Part shown: positions 37,266 to 49,300 of the stretch, piece after piece
How positions within the stretch are numbered: position 1 is the stretch's first letter
How the letters are laid out: the number at the start of each line of letters is the position of its first letter
DNA from: Larimichthys crocea
Lineage: Eukaryota > Chordata > Actinopteri > Sciaenidae
Assembly (NCBI RefSeq): GCF_000972845.2
Contig: NC_040018.1
Span: 9,273,157-9,337,156 of the forward strand
Direction of reading: 5' to 3'
DNA: 64,000 nucleotides
Translations under genes and position numbers: made by a program
The notes under the pieces: generated by a model
What the model saw: the letters and a program-made list of their open reading frames with translations, nothing else
The model's database searches: none
What the model was told of the DNA's origin: nothing

Positions 37266-39017
37266 ATCTTTTTGGTTTTGAAGAAACTTTATTTGTAAAA
37301 GTAGACACCACTCTCATGTTTGAAACTAGGTCAGCAACTAATAATTTTAACTCTGTTCATTAATTTACTCTATAAATACCCGATCACAAGTAGCCAGAGC
37401 TAAAAATACATCATCACCACACACATCATTTAGTCTGAACAACAGTACAAATTCAAATGGATTCATGTTACAGTGATTTGAAATACATACCGTAGCATGA
37501 TAATTTAGCATCATAATAGCATGACTATCATTCATATCTCTTAATTTAGGCTGCAATGAGCTTCAGAGAAATGTTTATGACCACAAGTGTAAGAAATTAA
37601 GAGAAGGGTTCAGATAGGAACACAGATACCATACAGGATACTCGTTTCAGCCAAGAACTCACTCAACTCTATTAACTGCACATAATTAGTATTATTAAAT
37701 ATAACTTGCGTTTCAGATTTCAACTGATACTGTGTGTATGATGGGACAATATATGTTTATTTTAGACAGATTGCTATCGATATTTGGACATTCAAAAAGA
37801 TGATACATCGGCTGAAAGTCTTTTCTTCTTATGTCTTATCCTGATATGTCATTTTTTTTCTCTCTCACTCTGTTTGACAAACTACATAATGATGAAACTG
37901 TTTCTGTACCACAAGTTCTTGTTACTTATTGGCTGACACACATTGGTCAGAACAATATACGGATCGAGTTCTGACTTCAATAGCTACTAACTTTACTTTT
38001 AAATCCGCACACACTCTGTACTGTATATATGGATATCTACATATATGTTTGTATATGAATTTATACATGTTTTACTCGTCTTTTTCTTTTCATTTTTTTC
38101 TAATATACAAGGAAAAATGCAGCAAATCTTCACAGAAAAGAAACAGCACATTTTACTGAATGCATTTCCTGTCAATTTACATGACAAAACATTTCTGCAC
38201 TATTTGAAATAAACAGAGTCAGTTATAATAAACTGTTCTCCAAATAACAACACAAACAGTGGTATGTTTTGTTTTTCTTTTTAGCGATTTCGCGAACATC
38301 ATTGAGGGGTCTTGGAAAAATCTTATTGTTCCAGCTTAAAATGGAACATACACTGTAAATAATAGTATTTTTTCTATTTGATATCAACCTGGATCTACTG
38401 TGCATATTAAAAATAACAACAATAATAACTATCCAATTCTATACTGTACTGTAAAAGTGATGTGAGTGAGAGACTGCTCATCTCTTTGTCAAAGAAATGC
38501 AATTATTTTAGTTCAGTGCTCTCTGTGACTTGATTTGTAGCAAAAATTCATATTAAAGTTCAACAAAAACATGAAGATGAACACTGATGCTAGAGGTTTT
38601 AACACTTGAAACTAAGCATAATTTATGAATTCTATGAGCATCTATTTGCCACATATCTTTTCAAAGGGCCTATTGATATTTTATGCGGCAATTTAGCACT
38701 AAGCACAAGCACAGGCACTAATAGCGAGCAGATAAATGACTACAAGATGAAAACAGACTAAAAAGCTTTTAAAAGCTTTTCCCCCTGTTATTTCTTATTC
38801 TTCTTTATTCAATGCTCCCGCTGCTGTCAACAAAATATTACCTAGTAACCACTGGTCCATATAGCCAGCTGACCGTAAACATGACCTCTGCGTCTCATCG
38901 TATTACTCTGCGACCTGGTATGTGTGTGTATGTTTGTGCGTAGATGTGTAATTTACTAGAAAGTTGCGAGACATAGCCTCCAGGGATACACTTTGGCAGA
39001 CAACTACATAATGCCCT

Positions 39018-39019
<2 letters not shown>

Positions 39020-39058
<39 letters not shown>
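39020..39058 (+). repeat. (CA)n microsatellite
   Basis: About 19 uninterrupted CA units. Confidence 0.95.
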
Positions 39059-39060
<2 letters not shown>

Positions 39061-42000
39061 TTGACTGCATGAGCATATGGGCACGTTTCATCCTGTACGT
39101 ATATTTTAAATGCGAGATATCCTCATTTCAAAACAGTCAAAAGAATCACAGCAGCCACCAAACTTTACGACTGTCACTTTATGACTTTATGATTTTTTGT
39201 CATCATGAACTTTTCCGCAACTCCCACTGTGCACCACTATTAATTCACACTTCTAAGGTCTATGCAACACTATTTGCATGCACAGATCACAAGGAGTAAC
39301 TGCCTGCCTTGGGCGGAGGATCTGCTGAGGAGAGAAAGAGGAAGGAAGGACCTGGTGAGGAGCAGGAGGAGGAAGAGGTAGATGATGGGGAAAGAGGAAG
39401 AAAAAGTGCTTTCTAAACAGCGTGGATTCAATCAGCTGACACTGGCAGACATGCAGAATTTAGCTTGGCTCTTGATGTGAACACAAGCATGCACAACGCC
39501 TCAAACCACCAAGTACAGGTCCACTAAAGAAGAAACCATATAATACACATGGGATGACAGGCTGGCATACTGACTATGGTATCAAAACAGTTCACTTCTA
39601 AATGCAGCAAGGATGTTGCACTGGCTGGCTGACCCTGCATCCCACCTACAGGGGGAAATAGTATTGATATTAGAGTATACTGATGATTTCTGTCCCGAGT
39701 CCATCTATGGGGGTCGGAAAGTTTCAGAAAACATAATTTCAGACTTTGTCAGAAAGATTTGGACACAAAATCTGACAAATTGCCTCAAGTGATGTCACCT
39801 GAGTCAGCATTGTTGGGGTTGAAGAAAATGAAGCTTAACAGACCTCTGTAGTTCTCTGCTTGAGGCTAATAGCTCGAGACTACATTGGCTATGAATGGAT
39901 TGCAGCAAATATTTACCAAGAATTTTCTTAACATTTGAGTGAAATGAAAATTTTCCTGTCAATGTTTTTTATCGATTCAAATCAAATCAAATAATTCTTT
40001 CAGCTGTATTCACTTTGCTTTCCAAGTCTGCCAACTCCTACCTCATACACTGAATATCAAAAATGTCAACAGTGCTACCAATTTGCATAAAATAGAGAAA
40101 CACAGGAATGAAACATTTGACTTTTAATTTAAATCAAACCTTCGATTAAATGGAAAACCAACTCAAACTGTCACTTCATGAATCTGCCATTGGTATACAG
40201 CCACCAAACTGTCAGTTCCACATGTTCTGCATTCCCTTTGTGGCCTTTAAGTGGTGTATTTGAACATGGATCGTATGGACTGTAACAGTTCGGGCAGAAA
40301 GCGCACAGTTTACAGATCGTGCATTGGTGTTTGACGTCTCTTCTGCAGTTACTGTGTTATTTCCCAAGTCTTCAACTTGATAACCAAAGCTGTCAAAACC
40401 AGCCTGTTTCTGAGAAGCGGTGGAGAAAAACTATTTATTTATTTGTTTCTCTTGACAAATGACTTCTTCTTTGTCAAGCTATAAGCATTGATTAAAGCCA
40501 CATTGTTTCCTGTTGAGTCAAAGTGAGTTTGAGGGCTGATGACTCAATGATTCTCATCCACTCACTGATGCTCATTCATTGCTTCCTTGGGGATTCAGGA
40601 ATTCATCCATTCCAGACTAGGGCAGTAGTGTGTTTTTGGCCCAGGTTGTAGTGACCCATATATATCAGTGAGTGAGCGCAATAACATAAACAAGAGGGCC
40701 ATTAGAGACCAACTGAATAATAGATGAAAACAGAGACAGTGTAAGAGAGGGGGAGGTGGGGAAGTGCCTATAAAGTGGTATTCCTTGAAAATTGATTACC
40801 CAATTTTATTCTGTAATGTGTGTGTGTTTGTGTTTGAGCATCAGTGTCTGGAAACTTTGCTGATATTGCTTTTGACATTTTTGCCTTTGTCTTGAAATGA
40901 GCAGGATTATTTGGAAAAGCCCTTGCCAACCAGTTCTGGGAAGGTCAAAGAATTAGCTGAAACCACTGCTTTCTTTAAACTATGTGACACCATGTGCTGC
41001 TCTGCAATCCAGCAACATCTCCATGCAAAATACTGGCTGTCAAAGACTGGCTGTTAATTTCAACTGAATCAATTTAGATGCAGTTTGCTCTCAAAATAAA
41101 AAAGAAATGTGTTGAAACAACTCTGATATCTCACAATACTGCAGTGTGTCTCTCTTTCTTTATACCTACATCCTCTACTCAAGGAGCAGTACAGATGCTG
41201 TGTCATAGGTGCTGATGTTGCTATGCAACCAGCACAGATGGTTTTCATAGGGATGAACATTTTTACAAGTCTGTTATCATCTCAAAATGGTTGTATTTGG
41301 CAAAAAAAATATTTCCTATTCGCAGGGAGAACTCAAAACTGTCTTGATTTATAATGCAGACTGCATGGTGGATGTTTCCCATGAAGCAGCTCACCATTTT
41401 TTACACATGAGGTGCACATAAATGGCCCATTTGATCAGAAATGCTCATTTTGAATCACAGGACAACAACGTTAAATGTGTTTAATGCCATGTCTGCAGTC
41501 CAGCCACTTTGTAAACCGAAGATATCACAGAAAACAAAGAAAATCTTCACATTTAGAAGCTAAAGGCAGGCAGCGTTTGGCTCTTTTGTCTGCTTGAAAT
41601 CTTTTTGAAGGATTTATTTATTATTAAAATAGCTGCTTATTAATTTATGTTGATTGACTAATGGATTAATGAACTAAACATTTTAGCTACAGTATAATTT
41701 CTTGATTTTACAAAGACTACCTAGAATTTGGCACTGGTATTAGTATTAGATAGTAGAATCATCAAATGACAGAAATCCAGAAAAAATCTATCAAAATACA
41801 CCAAATCATATTACTTATATAGTGAATAGTGATATTTAGTAAAAGGTCTACTAGCCCTAACCTGACTGCACTCATTGTTGGCATCTGTTTGGAAAGGAGA
41901 GAAGGCGAATTTCAACATCATCCAGTCATATTAACAAACCATATAATGTAGTCAAACAAAGAGTAAAAACATCTCCATCCAGAAAAGCCTTCAGCATTGT

Positions 42001-44089
42001 TCTTTGCTCTGATACTAGCAGCATCTACTCTAGCCTTTTATCACTGTCACTGACACCTAGACCACACCCATAGCTCATGGCATGGCAACCAATATTTCAG
42101 ATGCTGATTGGTCCTTAACTACCATCCTCGAACACACATAGCTTGATGCCTGGCAAGATGGATTCTTACATGAAGAGCAGAGGCAGTCACAAAATGTGTT
42201 TTGGATCTTTATGCAAGACATTTCTTCTGACCTGTGCTTTTTTTGGATCTCTATCCAATATACAATACATGCAATACTAAGTACTACTAGTACTAACTTA
42301 CTCAAAGTATTTAATATTTCCATTTCCGATTACTTTAAATGTATATCTTACCTGAAAGGCACATTTAGTTTGCTACTACAGCCTGTGTAAACAGTAGCAT
42401 AATGGCATCTTTGGCTGTAGAGAGCCCTACGGTCTAAAGTTCGGAAAATATAATTAATATTATGTAATGATAATTATCTTGGCGTGGGCTTGCACATTTC
42501 CAACAGAAACTAGGGCAGTGGAGTGAAAGATGAGGGTAGTTGACAGACAGAGCTGATCTGACAAAAGACGTTATGGAGGCGCGTTATAAGACGTGCAAGA
42601 TCCAGCTTGACCCTCACTTGGCAATGAGAGTTTAGTCTTGCTCTAGTTCCTGGAATATCCCTTTAAACTGCCCATGGTAACTCATGATTTGTATTTAGAA
42701 TGGACTTAATGTGAAATTCTGAATTAAACTGAAGTGATATGAAATGAGCACTTGGATCAGTATTGACTAGATATCCAGGATCATACTTGTCTCTCTCTCC
42801 TACCCCCCACATGTCTCACTATAACAATAGAAAGCCAATAATGTCTCATTATGTTACAATAAGCATAAAGCACTAGTCATGACCTCTACCATCAGGGGTC
42901 ACATAGAAGGCATAAATGTGCAGAGACTGGGGGAGAAAAGCATCTTCTTCAAGAAAAAGGGGGAGCCATGCATGCTACAGGACAACCATGTCCATTTCAT
43001 CAATAATGGACAATACAATTCCAGATACTATTACTACCCATCTTACAGTATCCTCATGAATGATGCAGAAAAGCACAAACAATATTAAGAATGTGGCAGA
43101 CAAAGAGGGAAGACAGGGAGTGACAGGCAGACAGAAAGCCACGCAGAGCTGCATGGGCGTCTGACAGGCAGACATATTGACAGAGACTGTATCATGAACC
43201 ATTTGATGGACGCTTTCATCCAAAGCATCTCCCAGCAACACGAGTGCATTTAGCATGGGCGGGTATTGAACAGCTAAAGCCTGGTAGTAGCCGCTGTTAG
43301 TGGCATGTTGGAGCCATCAGACTGCAGAACCGCTGACGGACAGACAGACCGTTCATACAGGCAGACGGACGGAACAGGCAAAGAGGTTGGGGTGGCTGAC
43401 GGCTGTGCGGCTTCTCACGCCTTCATGTTTTCCTGCCAGATCAGCCTGACAGAAAATCAATGACGCTGCACTCTCATGGAGGCTGGAGGCTCCATTGAGG
43501 CTGAATATGCAATAGTCATGTCTCTGTCTTTAAGCACAGACGATGATGACGATGATGAAGCATCTCTACCCAGGTGCACATGTGTATGTAATGGAATGCG
43601 CCCAAGCTGCAGACATATGGCTCCATCATCGGACACAAATCTGATTCGGGGGCCTCTCCTTTATTCCAATTTGCTTGTTGAACCCGTCGAGGTGAAGGAG
43701 TTCCTGGCTCATTTAGACACCGGCCACCTACACGAGGGGTTTAAATGAGTCCCAGCTCTTGTAGACTATTCAAATAGACAAACAAACACAAGTATGCGTG
43801 CATTATTGCAATACACATTGATGAACGCGCGTGAAAACAGCGGAGTGGCTGTTTAATGAGTGCGGTAGTCCTGTTTGTGCACGGGAAAGAGAGCTGAGCA
43901 TCATGTCAGGTGTGTCCGATAACGGGTGCATGGATGTTTGCATGCGCAGCCAATATTTAGGGAGTAGGAGGAGGAGGGGGGTGGGGGCGGGTTTCGCACC
44001 AACAACCCACCGAGTCGCCGCATCACTATCAGAAAAGACGGTCCCACTGCTATAAATCTGAAATAAAATCATCATCACCCCATTGGTAG

Positions 44090-44091
<2 letters not shown>

Positions 44092-44127
<36 letters not shown>

Positions 44128-44140
44128 GTGTGTGTGTGTG
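44092..44140 (+). repeat. (GT)n microsatellite near mtss2 exon 1
   Basis: GT run with one GCGT interruption, about 140 bp inside intron 1 from the exon 1 donor. Confidence 0.95.
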
Positions 44141-44279
44141 CAGACATTTTCAACGTGCATTTGAAGCCCAGACACCAGCTCCATATGATGAGGCTGTGTG
44201 ATTATTCTCAGGGAGGAAGCACATGTGTTTACCAACCATCACTGATCCATTGAAATGTTAAAAACAAGCTTTTATTTAC

Positions 44280-44348
44280 CTTCATGTCGTTGACAATCGC
44301 CTGGAATAGACCCCCGAGGGCCCCGCATTCCTTCTCCACGGTCTCCAT
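44280..44348 (-). CDS. mtss2: mtss2 (MTSS1L/ABBA) coding exon 1
   Basis: First coding exon of an MTSS-family I-BAR protein, which binds PI(4,5)P2 membranes, bends them outward and links them to actin. Read on the minus strand it gives METVEKECGALGGLFQAIVN then DMK (23 codons), followed by a consensus donor (AAG|gtaaat). The pattern METxEKECGALGGLFQAIVNDMK fits MTSS2 rather than MTSS1, where I recall MEAVIEKECSALGGLFQTIISDMK. The chosen ATG at 44348 has a strong context (A at -3, G at +4). An in-frame ATG 18 nt upstream (44366) would add MVDLAN; it has T at -3 and directly follows an in-frame TGA. The exon ends in phase 0, matching exon 2. These residues start the first helix of the I-BAR domain. 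Confidence 0.95.
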
Positions 44349-44634
44349 GTTTGCCAAATCCACCATTCACCGGAATTTGCAAAAGCGCGCACCAACTGCG
44401 CGCTACCAACACCCAGCAGGAAAAAATAAAAAATATGCAAAAATGTATTTCCACAAAATCACGGACCGGGCTCTCCGGTTTCTCCTTAAAACCGGGAGAG
44501 CGACAATAACGGAGGGATGCAGGGAGAACGGGAGGAGGAGGGGTGGTGAAAAAACAGAAAAGATGCCGAAAGAAACGGCTTGCGCTGCGGTCTCTTCCAA
44601 GCGAAGGGAAGATGGGCTGTGAAAGAGGAAAGAT

Positions 44635-44682
<48 letters not shown>

Positions 44683-45060
44683 CGGCTCTGGGTCAGTCAG
44701 GCGGGCGAGACGTTTAGATGGTACCGGAGCGGCCGCTCATCTTGGCGCAGCACAGCGCTACGCGGAGTCGTTGGGAACGCATGTGACGGCAGCGGAGAAC
44801 CGGAGCGAAGGATCGCCGCGTACTTGTGTATGTGTGTGTGTGTATGTGTGTGTGTGTGTGGTTGTCAGGGTCTGTGTCTGTGTGTTCGTGCATGCATGTG
44901 CTCCTAGGTAAAGGCTGGCTGTGATTGGTGCAGAGGCGGTGGGCTCAGCGGTGCGGGGAGAGCAAGCCAGTAATACGACCCACGCAACTGCAAGGGAGTC
45001 AAAAAAAAAAAAGGAGGCTGGACAACTCTGGACGGTCTGTCACATGGCCACACGCGCGCA
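44349..45060 (-). promoter_or_regulatory. mtss2: mtss2 5' UTR and CpG-rich promoter region
   Basis: The 700 bp upstream of the start codon are visibly richer in G+C and CpG than the surroundings, as expected for a vertebrate CpG-island promoter. Near the ATG is a palindromic GCGCGC-rich patch (44385-44403). A (CT)22 tract at 44637-44681, read as GA on the transcribed strand, falls in the likely leader or core promoter. A CCAAT box on the minus strand (ATTGG at 44924-44928) lies about 575 bp upstream of the ATG. No TATA box is obvious. The transcription start cannot be fixed from sequence alone. Confidence 0.6.
44637..44681 (+). repeat. (CT)22 microsatellite in mtss2 5' region
   Basis: Pure CT run about 290 bp upstream of the mtss2 start codon; GA on the transcribed-sense strand. 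Vertebrate GA tracts in this position can affect promoter or leader function; no direct evidence here. Confidence 0.95.
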
Positions 45061-46383
45061 CGGACACACACACACACACACACCGTAGACCACCAGAAAA
45101 AAATGTCAGCAGGGGGTAAATGTCAAATAGATTTAGCTACCAGAAGAGTGTGTGCCTGTGTGTAGGAATGTGTCCTGATGACCTAATTAATCACTTATTT
45201 TAAATATATAATTTTCATAACCTTCAGTGGCCTGTCAGGACTGTAGTTTGAAAAAAATGCCTGTTACTGGTTTCTTATAAGGGACAGCAATGTGGTTTAT
45301 CTCCTCAAACTGAGGAGGGTTCAGTTTCTGGAGTGGGTGAGAATGTGAACTTTGGTTTGATTGAAATCAGTTGGACTTAAAGCAACATTATTTACAGATT
45401 TTTGTGATTTACAGCCTCCAGTTTCAAAGTTTAATTCCACTGTGGTGAATATGGACAGCTGTGCACGTGTATTTGTTATTATTTTATGACTTGATGATAT
45501 ATGATCAGAGACTAGCGAGTCGACAACTTTCCTGACATCGAATCATCAACCAGGTGCAACAACAACACAAGACATAGCAGCCAGCTAATATTACTTACTA
45601 ATCCAACAGCAGTCAGCCCAGCTCGGCGTCCGTCTCAGCCTTTTATTTCACCAAGCGCTCAACAACGACTAAAAGTCAGTCCCAGATTTACTCTTGTCTG
45701 GCAGCCTCTTGCTTGGTCTCTTCTTAGCATCCTCTGTCAACATCCTCCGTCAGTTGCACACTAATGTTGACATGAGCTGATTTGTAGAAGCTATTCAGAA
45801 AGTAAGATTTCAACTACATAAAGAGCCACTGCCACTGCAATCTAAGAGTTGATTTAACTTTCTGAACCCACATAAACACAATAAAGTGTTGAAATGAATT
45901 ACAATAGTGTTCATATATGATTTTGCTACTGTTATTAAAAGTCATATGCTTCATGCAGTGGAGGAGAAAAATACATAAATATATTTTCAGATGTCTGTGG
46001 TCAGAAGTTTCATAATAACTGCTGTTAATATCAGCATGCCTGTAGTGTAGACAGTTATGTAATTCTCAAAACCACAACTAACTACAAAAAATGTTTCCTG
46101 AGGCAGTTCTCGCATGGGTAGAAATCCTTTCAGTGGGGGTTTGTTCTCTAACGTGGATCTGTTCCTTGGCGTGAACAAAGCTACTTCTTTAGACATCTTA
46201 CTTCAGGCAATGTTCAGTTTTGCTTGCAGTTAAGATCAAATTAAGAAAAATAAAGATACAGATGTGTATCTGCATAATTCTGGAGTAAAACAGCAAAGGG
46301 TTTATGTCTGTATATAAAATGTACTGTACTAACATAATGTTCAAGGGAACATGATACTGTAAGCAACCAGAATGATGGTTAAA

Positions 46384-46396
46384 AGGTCAAAGGTCA
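46384..46396 (+). promoter_or_regulatory. Perfect DR1 nuclear-receptor element
   Basis: Same 13-bp AGGTCA-A-AGGTCA sequence as at 5004, about 2 kb upstream of the mtss2 start codon. Confidence 0.45.
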
Positions 46397-49300
46397 CAGT
46401 GCCCTGGATATTCCTGTGACCACAGATGGTATCATGCCAGACACGAGTGCTTGGAAATTAGACAGCAATGGAGAGCAGTGGATGGGATCCATTTCAGGCA
46501 GTAAGATGCCATTTGCACATGATGATTTCACAATGTGGGGTCTTAATATTGTATTTTTATTGGAACAACCTTTGTGTTGAACTGAAAGAAACCCAGAAGT
46601 CGTGAACTCTACTCAAAATCAAAATAAAAATTCCAAAAATGCAGATGGAATTTCAAGCCTGTTGTTTTTCTTTTTCTTAAATATTCCCCAAAACCGATTT
46701 CTAGGACACCCTACAAAGTTTTTATCAATTTGTCCAAGCTACAGAACATTTATTACCTTTTGTTTAGTCCCCTCTGAGTGAGCGCTGATCCAGAACAAAT
46801 ATCTTTGTCTTTGTATCTACGGAGAACAGGTGACAAGAGGCACACACACACATGCTCAGCAGCTCTTGCCAAATTACCAGCATCCTGAGAGAGACCTCAT
46901 ATGGATAAAGGCGAGGACACGCCCCATGTGAGCATCTCCAGTGTGTATGTGTGTGTGTGTATGAATACCATATGTGCACTCTATAAGCGTACATGCTTGT
47001 GTGAGCATTCATGTGGCTACCATGGTCCTCTATAGTGACCTTGACAAGAGGAAGGATGTAATAGATATCACATGGCCAGTGCTTTTCTTGTCTCAGCCTT
47101 GCCCTTCCTGTGCGTTTATATGTTAATTCACACACTGTCCTGTCCTTCCTGCGTGTGTGAAACACTTTGACATCCAGGAGATGTAAGGTTTGCTCAGACT
47201 CGCACGTGTTCTGTCGCAAGAAAATCCACTTTTGGTTCATGTTATCTCCCAGGAGGCCTTTCCTGAAAATGATCAGATCAGTGTAGAAAGTAAACATACT
47301 TCAAAGAGTCGTGAAAACAGTGTGGGTGTATTAACAGCTGTGTATGGTAAAGTGACAGATTCCAGCCAGGTTAAATCAATTTGACAAGGTTTTACTACAT
47401 TCCGAACTGTGGACCTGGTTTTTATTTCAAAGTGTCTCACGCACAGCTACTGAGTCAGTCAGTGCTGTTTGTTTCCCTTCATACAAATGAAAGCTCTTAT
47501 GTTTTCTCACCTGCTATCCTGTTGGTATTAAAATCTACCAACTCTACCCTAATCCACCTCCAGTCATTCACGTTTTCTTGTCACTTGTCATAGATGAGTG
47601 TGTATCTGTATGTTTTACCTGCTTCTTGAAAATCGTTTCATAACATTCAGATTTTGAAGTGTAATCGTAACGTAATGTTGAGGGAGAGGTCACAGCTCTG
47701 CAGAAATTTGGAGGGGATAACCACGCCTTTCTGCAGAAACACAGTTACTTGCGCAGCAGGGGATTTATAAACTCCACAATGTCACGGAAGATTATGTAAA
47801 TTCTCTTTCTCTAATTGAGAAAGAAAACAATTTACAGGAAACAAATAGATGACCGTATCCAGGACATGTGGCATTCTAGTGAGGCATTGTAGCTTCACTC
47901 ATAACAAAGCTATCTGTGATCAGCAGCAGGGAATCATTCAAGAGACTCACACCTGTTAGTGATTTTTTTTTTTTAATCTTTTGAAAAATTATCAGTGTGA
48001 CAAAATGATGCAGTTTCCATTTCCAAAGCTATTATCTGCACAACAGCTGTCACCAAATCACAGACTGAAACTCTGAACACACATCATGTAAAATGAGAAT
48101 CTATGATTCCATGCAGAATAAAAACGTAGTAAAAATGTCAGATAACCGACCATATACAAGCCTTTCGATAGTTTTCTCATGTCAGTGGTAAAAGCTTTGG
48201 TACTTTTTGAGATCGATTTCTCATTTCCAGCTGCTCACCATTCATTTTGCAAGCTATCACTGATTTTACAAGCTGTAACTTCCAGTTAATTGATTTCAGC
48301 TTTAGAAAATAGGGCTGCGGGGTAATTTTATTACTTGTGTGTGTTTGCTCGATAAAAATATCTGTTCAGATTTTTGCCAAAAACATGTGGGCTGGGATTT
48401 GTTGGAAATCATCTAGACTCATTTTATACATTTGGTACAGCTCTTTATTTTTACAGTGTATGTTTACCTATCAGAATGTACAAAATACCTACATATATAA
48501 TACATATAGTGAAAGACGATATTTGAACAATTAGGCATGAACTGTATTTGAATTGCAGTTTGCAATGGGAGGAAGTCCAGATGAAAATCAAGTTGGGTTG
48601 ACACAAAAAGCCAACTGGACTTCAGCTTGTCATTTTCCCATCTGCTGTCAAGTTGCGTACAGTACTATGGCTTCAGTAAGGTAAAAATAACACCTGTTCT
48701 GTATCACATACAGTAAATGTTTGTTAAACTGGCGACATCCAACAGTTTCAGTTTTCAGCTTTTTCACTTTTCACCAGAGTTGTCCTGTAGGAGACTCTAA
48801 AAATAAGAAAAGGGATTTTCCACTATTTCTTTATATTCATTGTGTTGTGGTCAAATTGAATATTAAGTGACTATTTCTTTTCACAAATCCTGATGTTATC
48901 ACATGAGATGATTGATGCTGCAAAGATGCTGCCCTGCAAAAAATGACTTGCTTTAAAGGGTTTAAAACTCACACCAAATCCAGTTGTCTTTATTATACTG
49001 ATATTATCTTTATGAATATTTATGTAATGGTGTAAATGTAATAGTAATAAGTGTTGCAAGTACTTAAAGTATTCACATACATCATTGATGATGATTTATT
49101 CAAACATTTACATATATCTTTGATGTAAACAAACCTCTACAGCGTTAGAAAAATCAGTCACATGGTTATAGTTCTTCTTAATCATTATGTTTTTAGAATT
49201 CATCTCATAAGCTCTGTGTTGTGGTGGTGTCTGCTGATGGACACACACATACACACTCACACACACAGATGCACAAAGCAAACTCTGTACACACTGTGGG

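Larger units (their letters stand above)
22535..44279 (-). other. mtss2: mtss2 intron 1 (21.7 kb)
   Basis: First intron, donor gtaaat and acceptor ttttgccag. It holds no exon I can support. Content from the exon 2 side: an AGTAC-rich repeat (22985), CA/GT tracts (24911, 25044, 39020, 44092), an AT tract (27871), the hAT element at 29924-30596, an L2/Rex-like LINE fragment (31978), a common short repeat (32433), a TAACGA array (34385) and tRNA-type SINE remnants (36700, 37190). Several non-repetitive, motif-rich blocks (27425-27540, 29145-29290, 31136-31325, 38640-38760, 43440-43800) look like candidate conserved non-coding elements; this is inference only. Between 39.3 and 43.4 kb I see nothing distinctive. 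Confidence 0.85.

Noticed and set aside
46764..47297. 177-codon open frame on the minus strand upstream of mtss2
   Set aside because: Composition is unremarkable, it includes a translated CA tract (THTHTH), and no recognisable motif is present.
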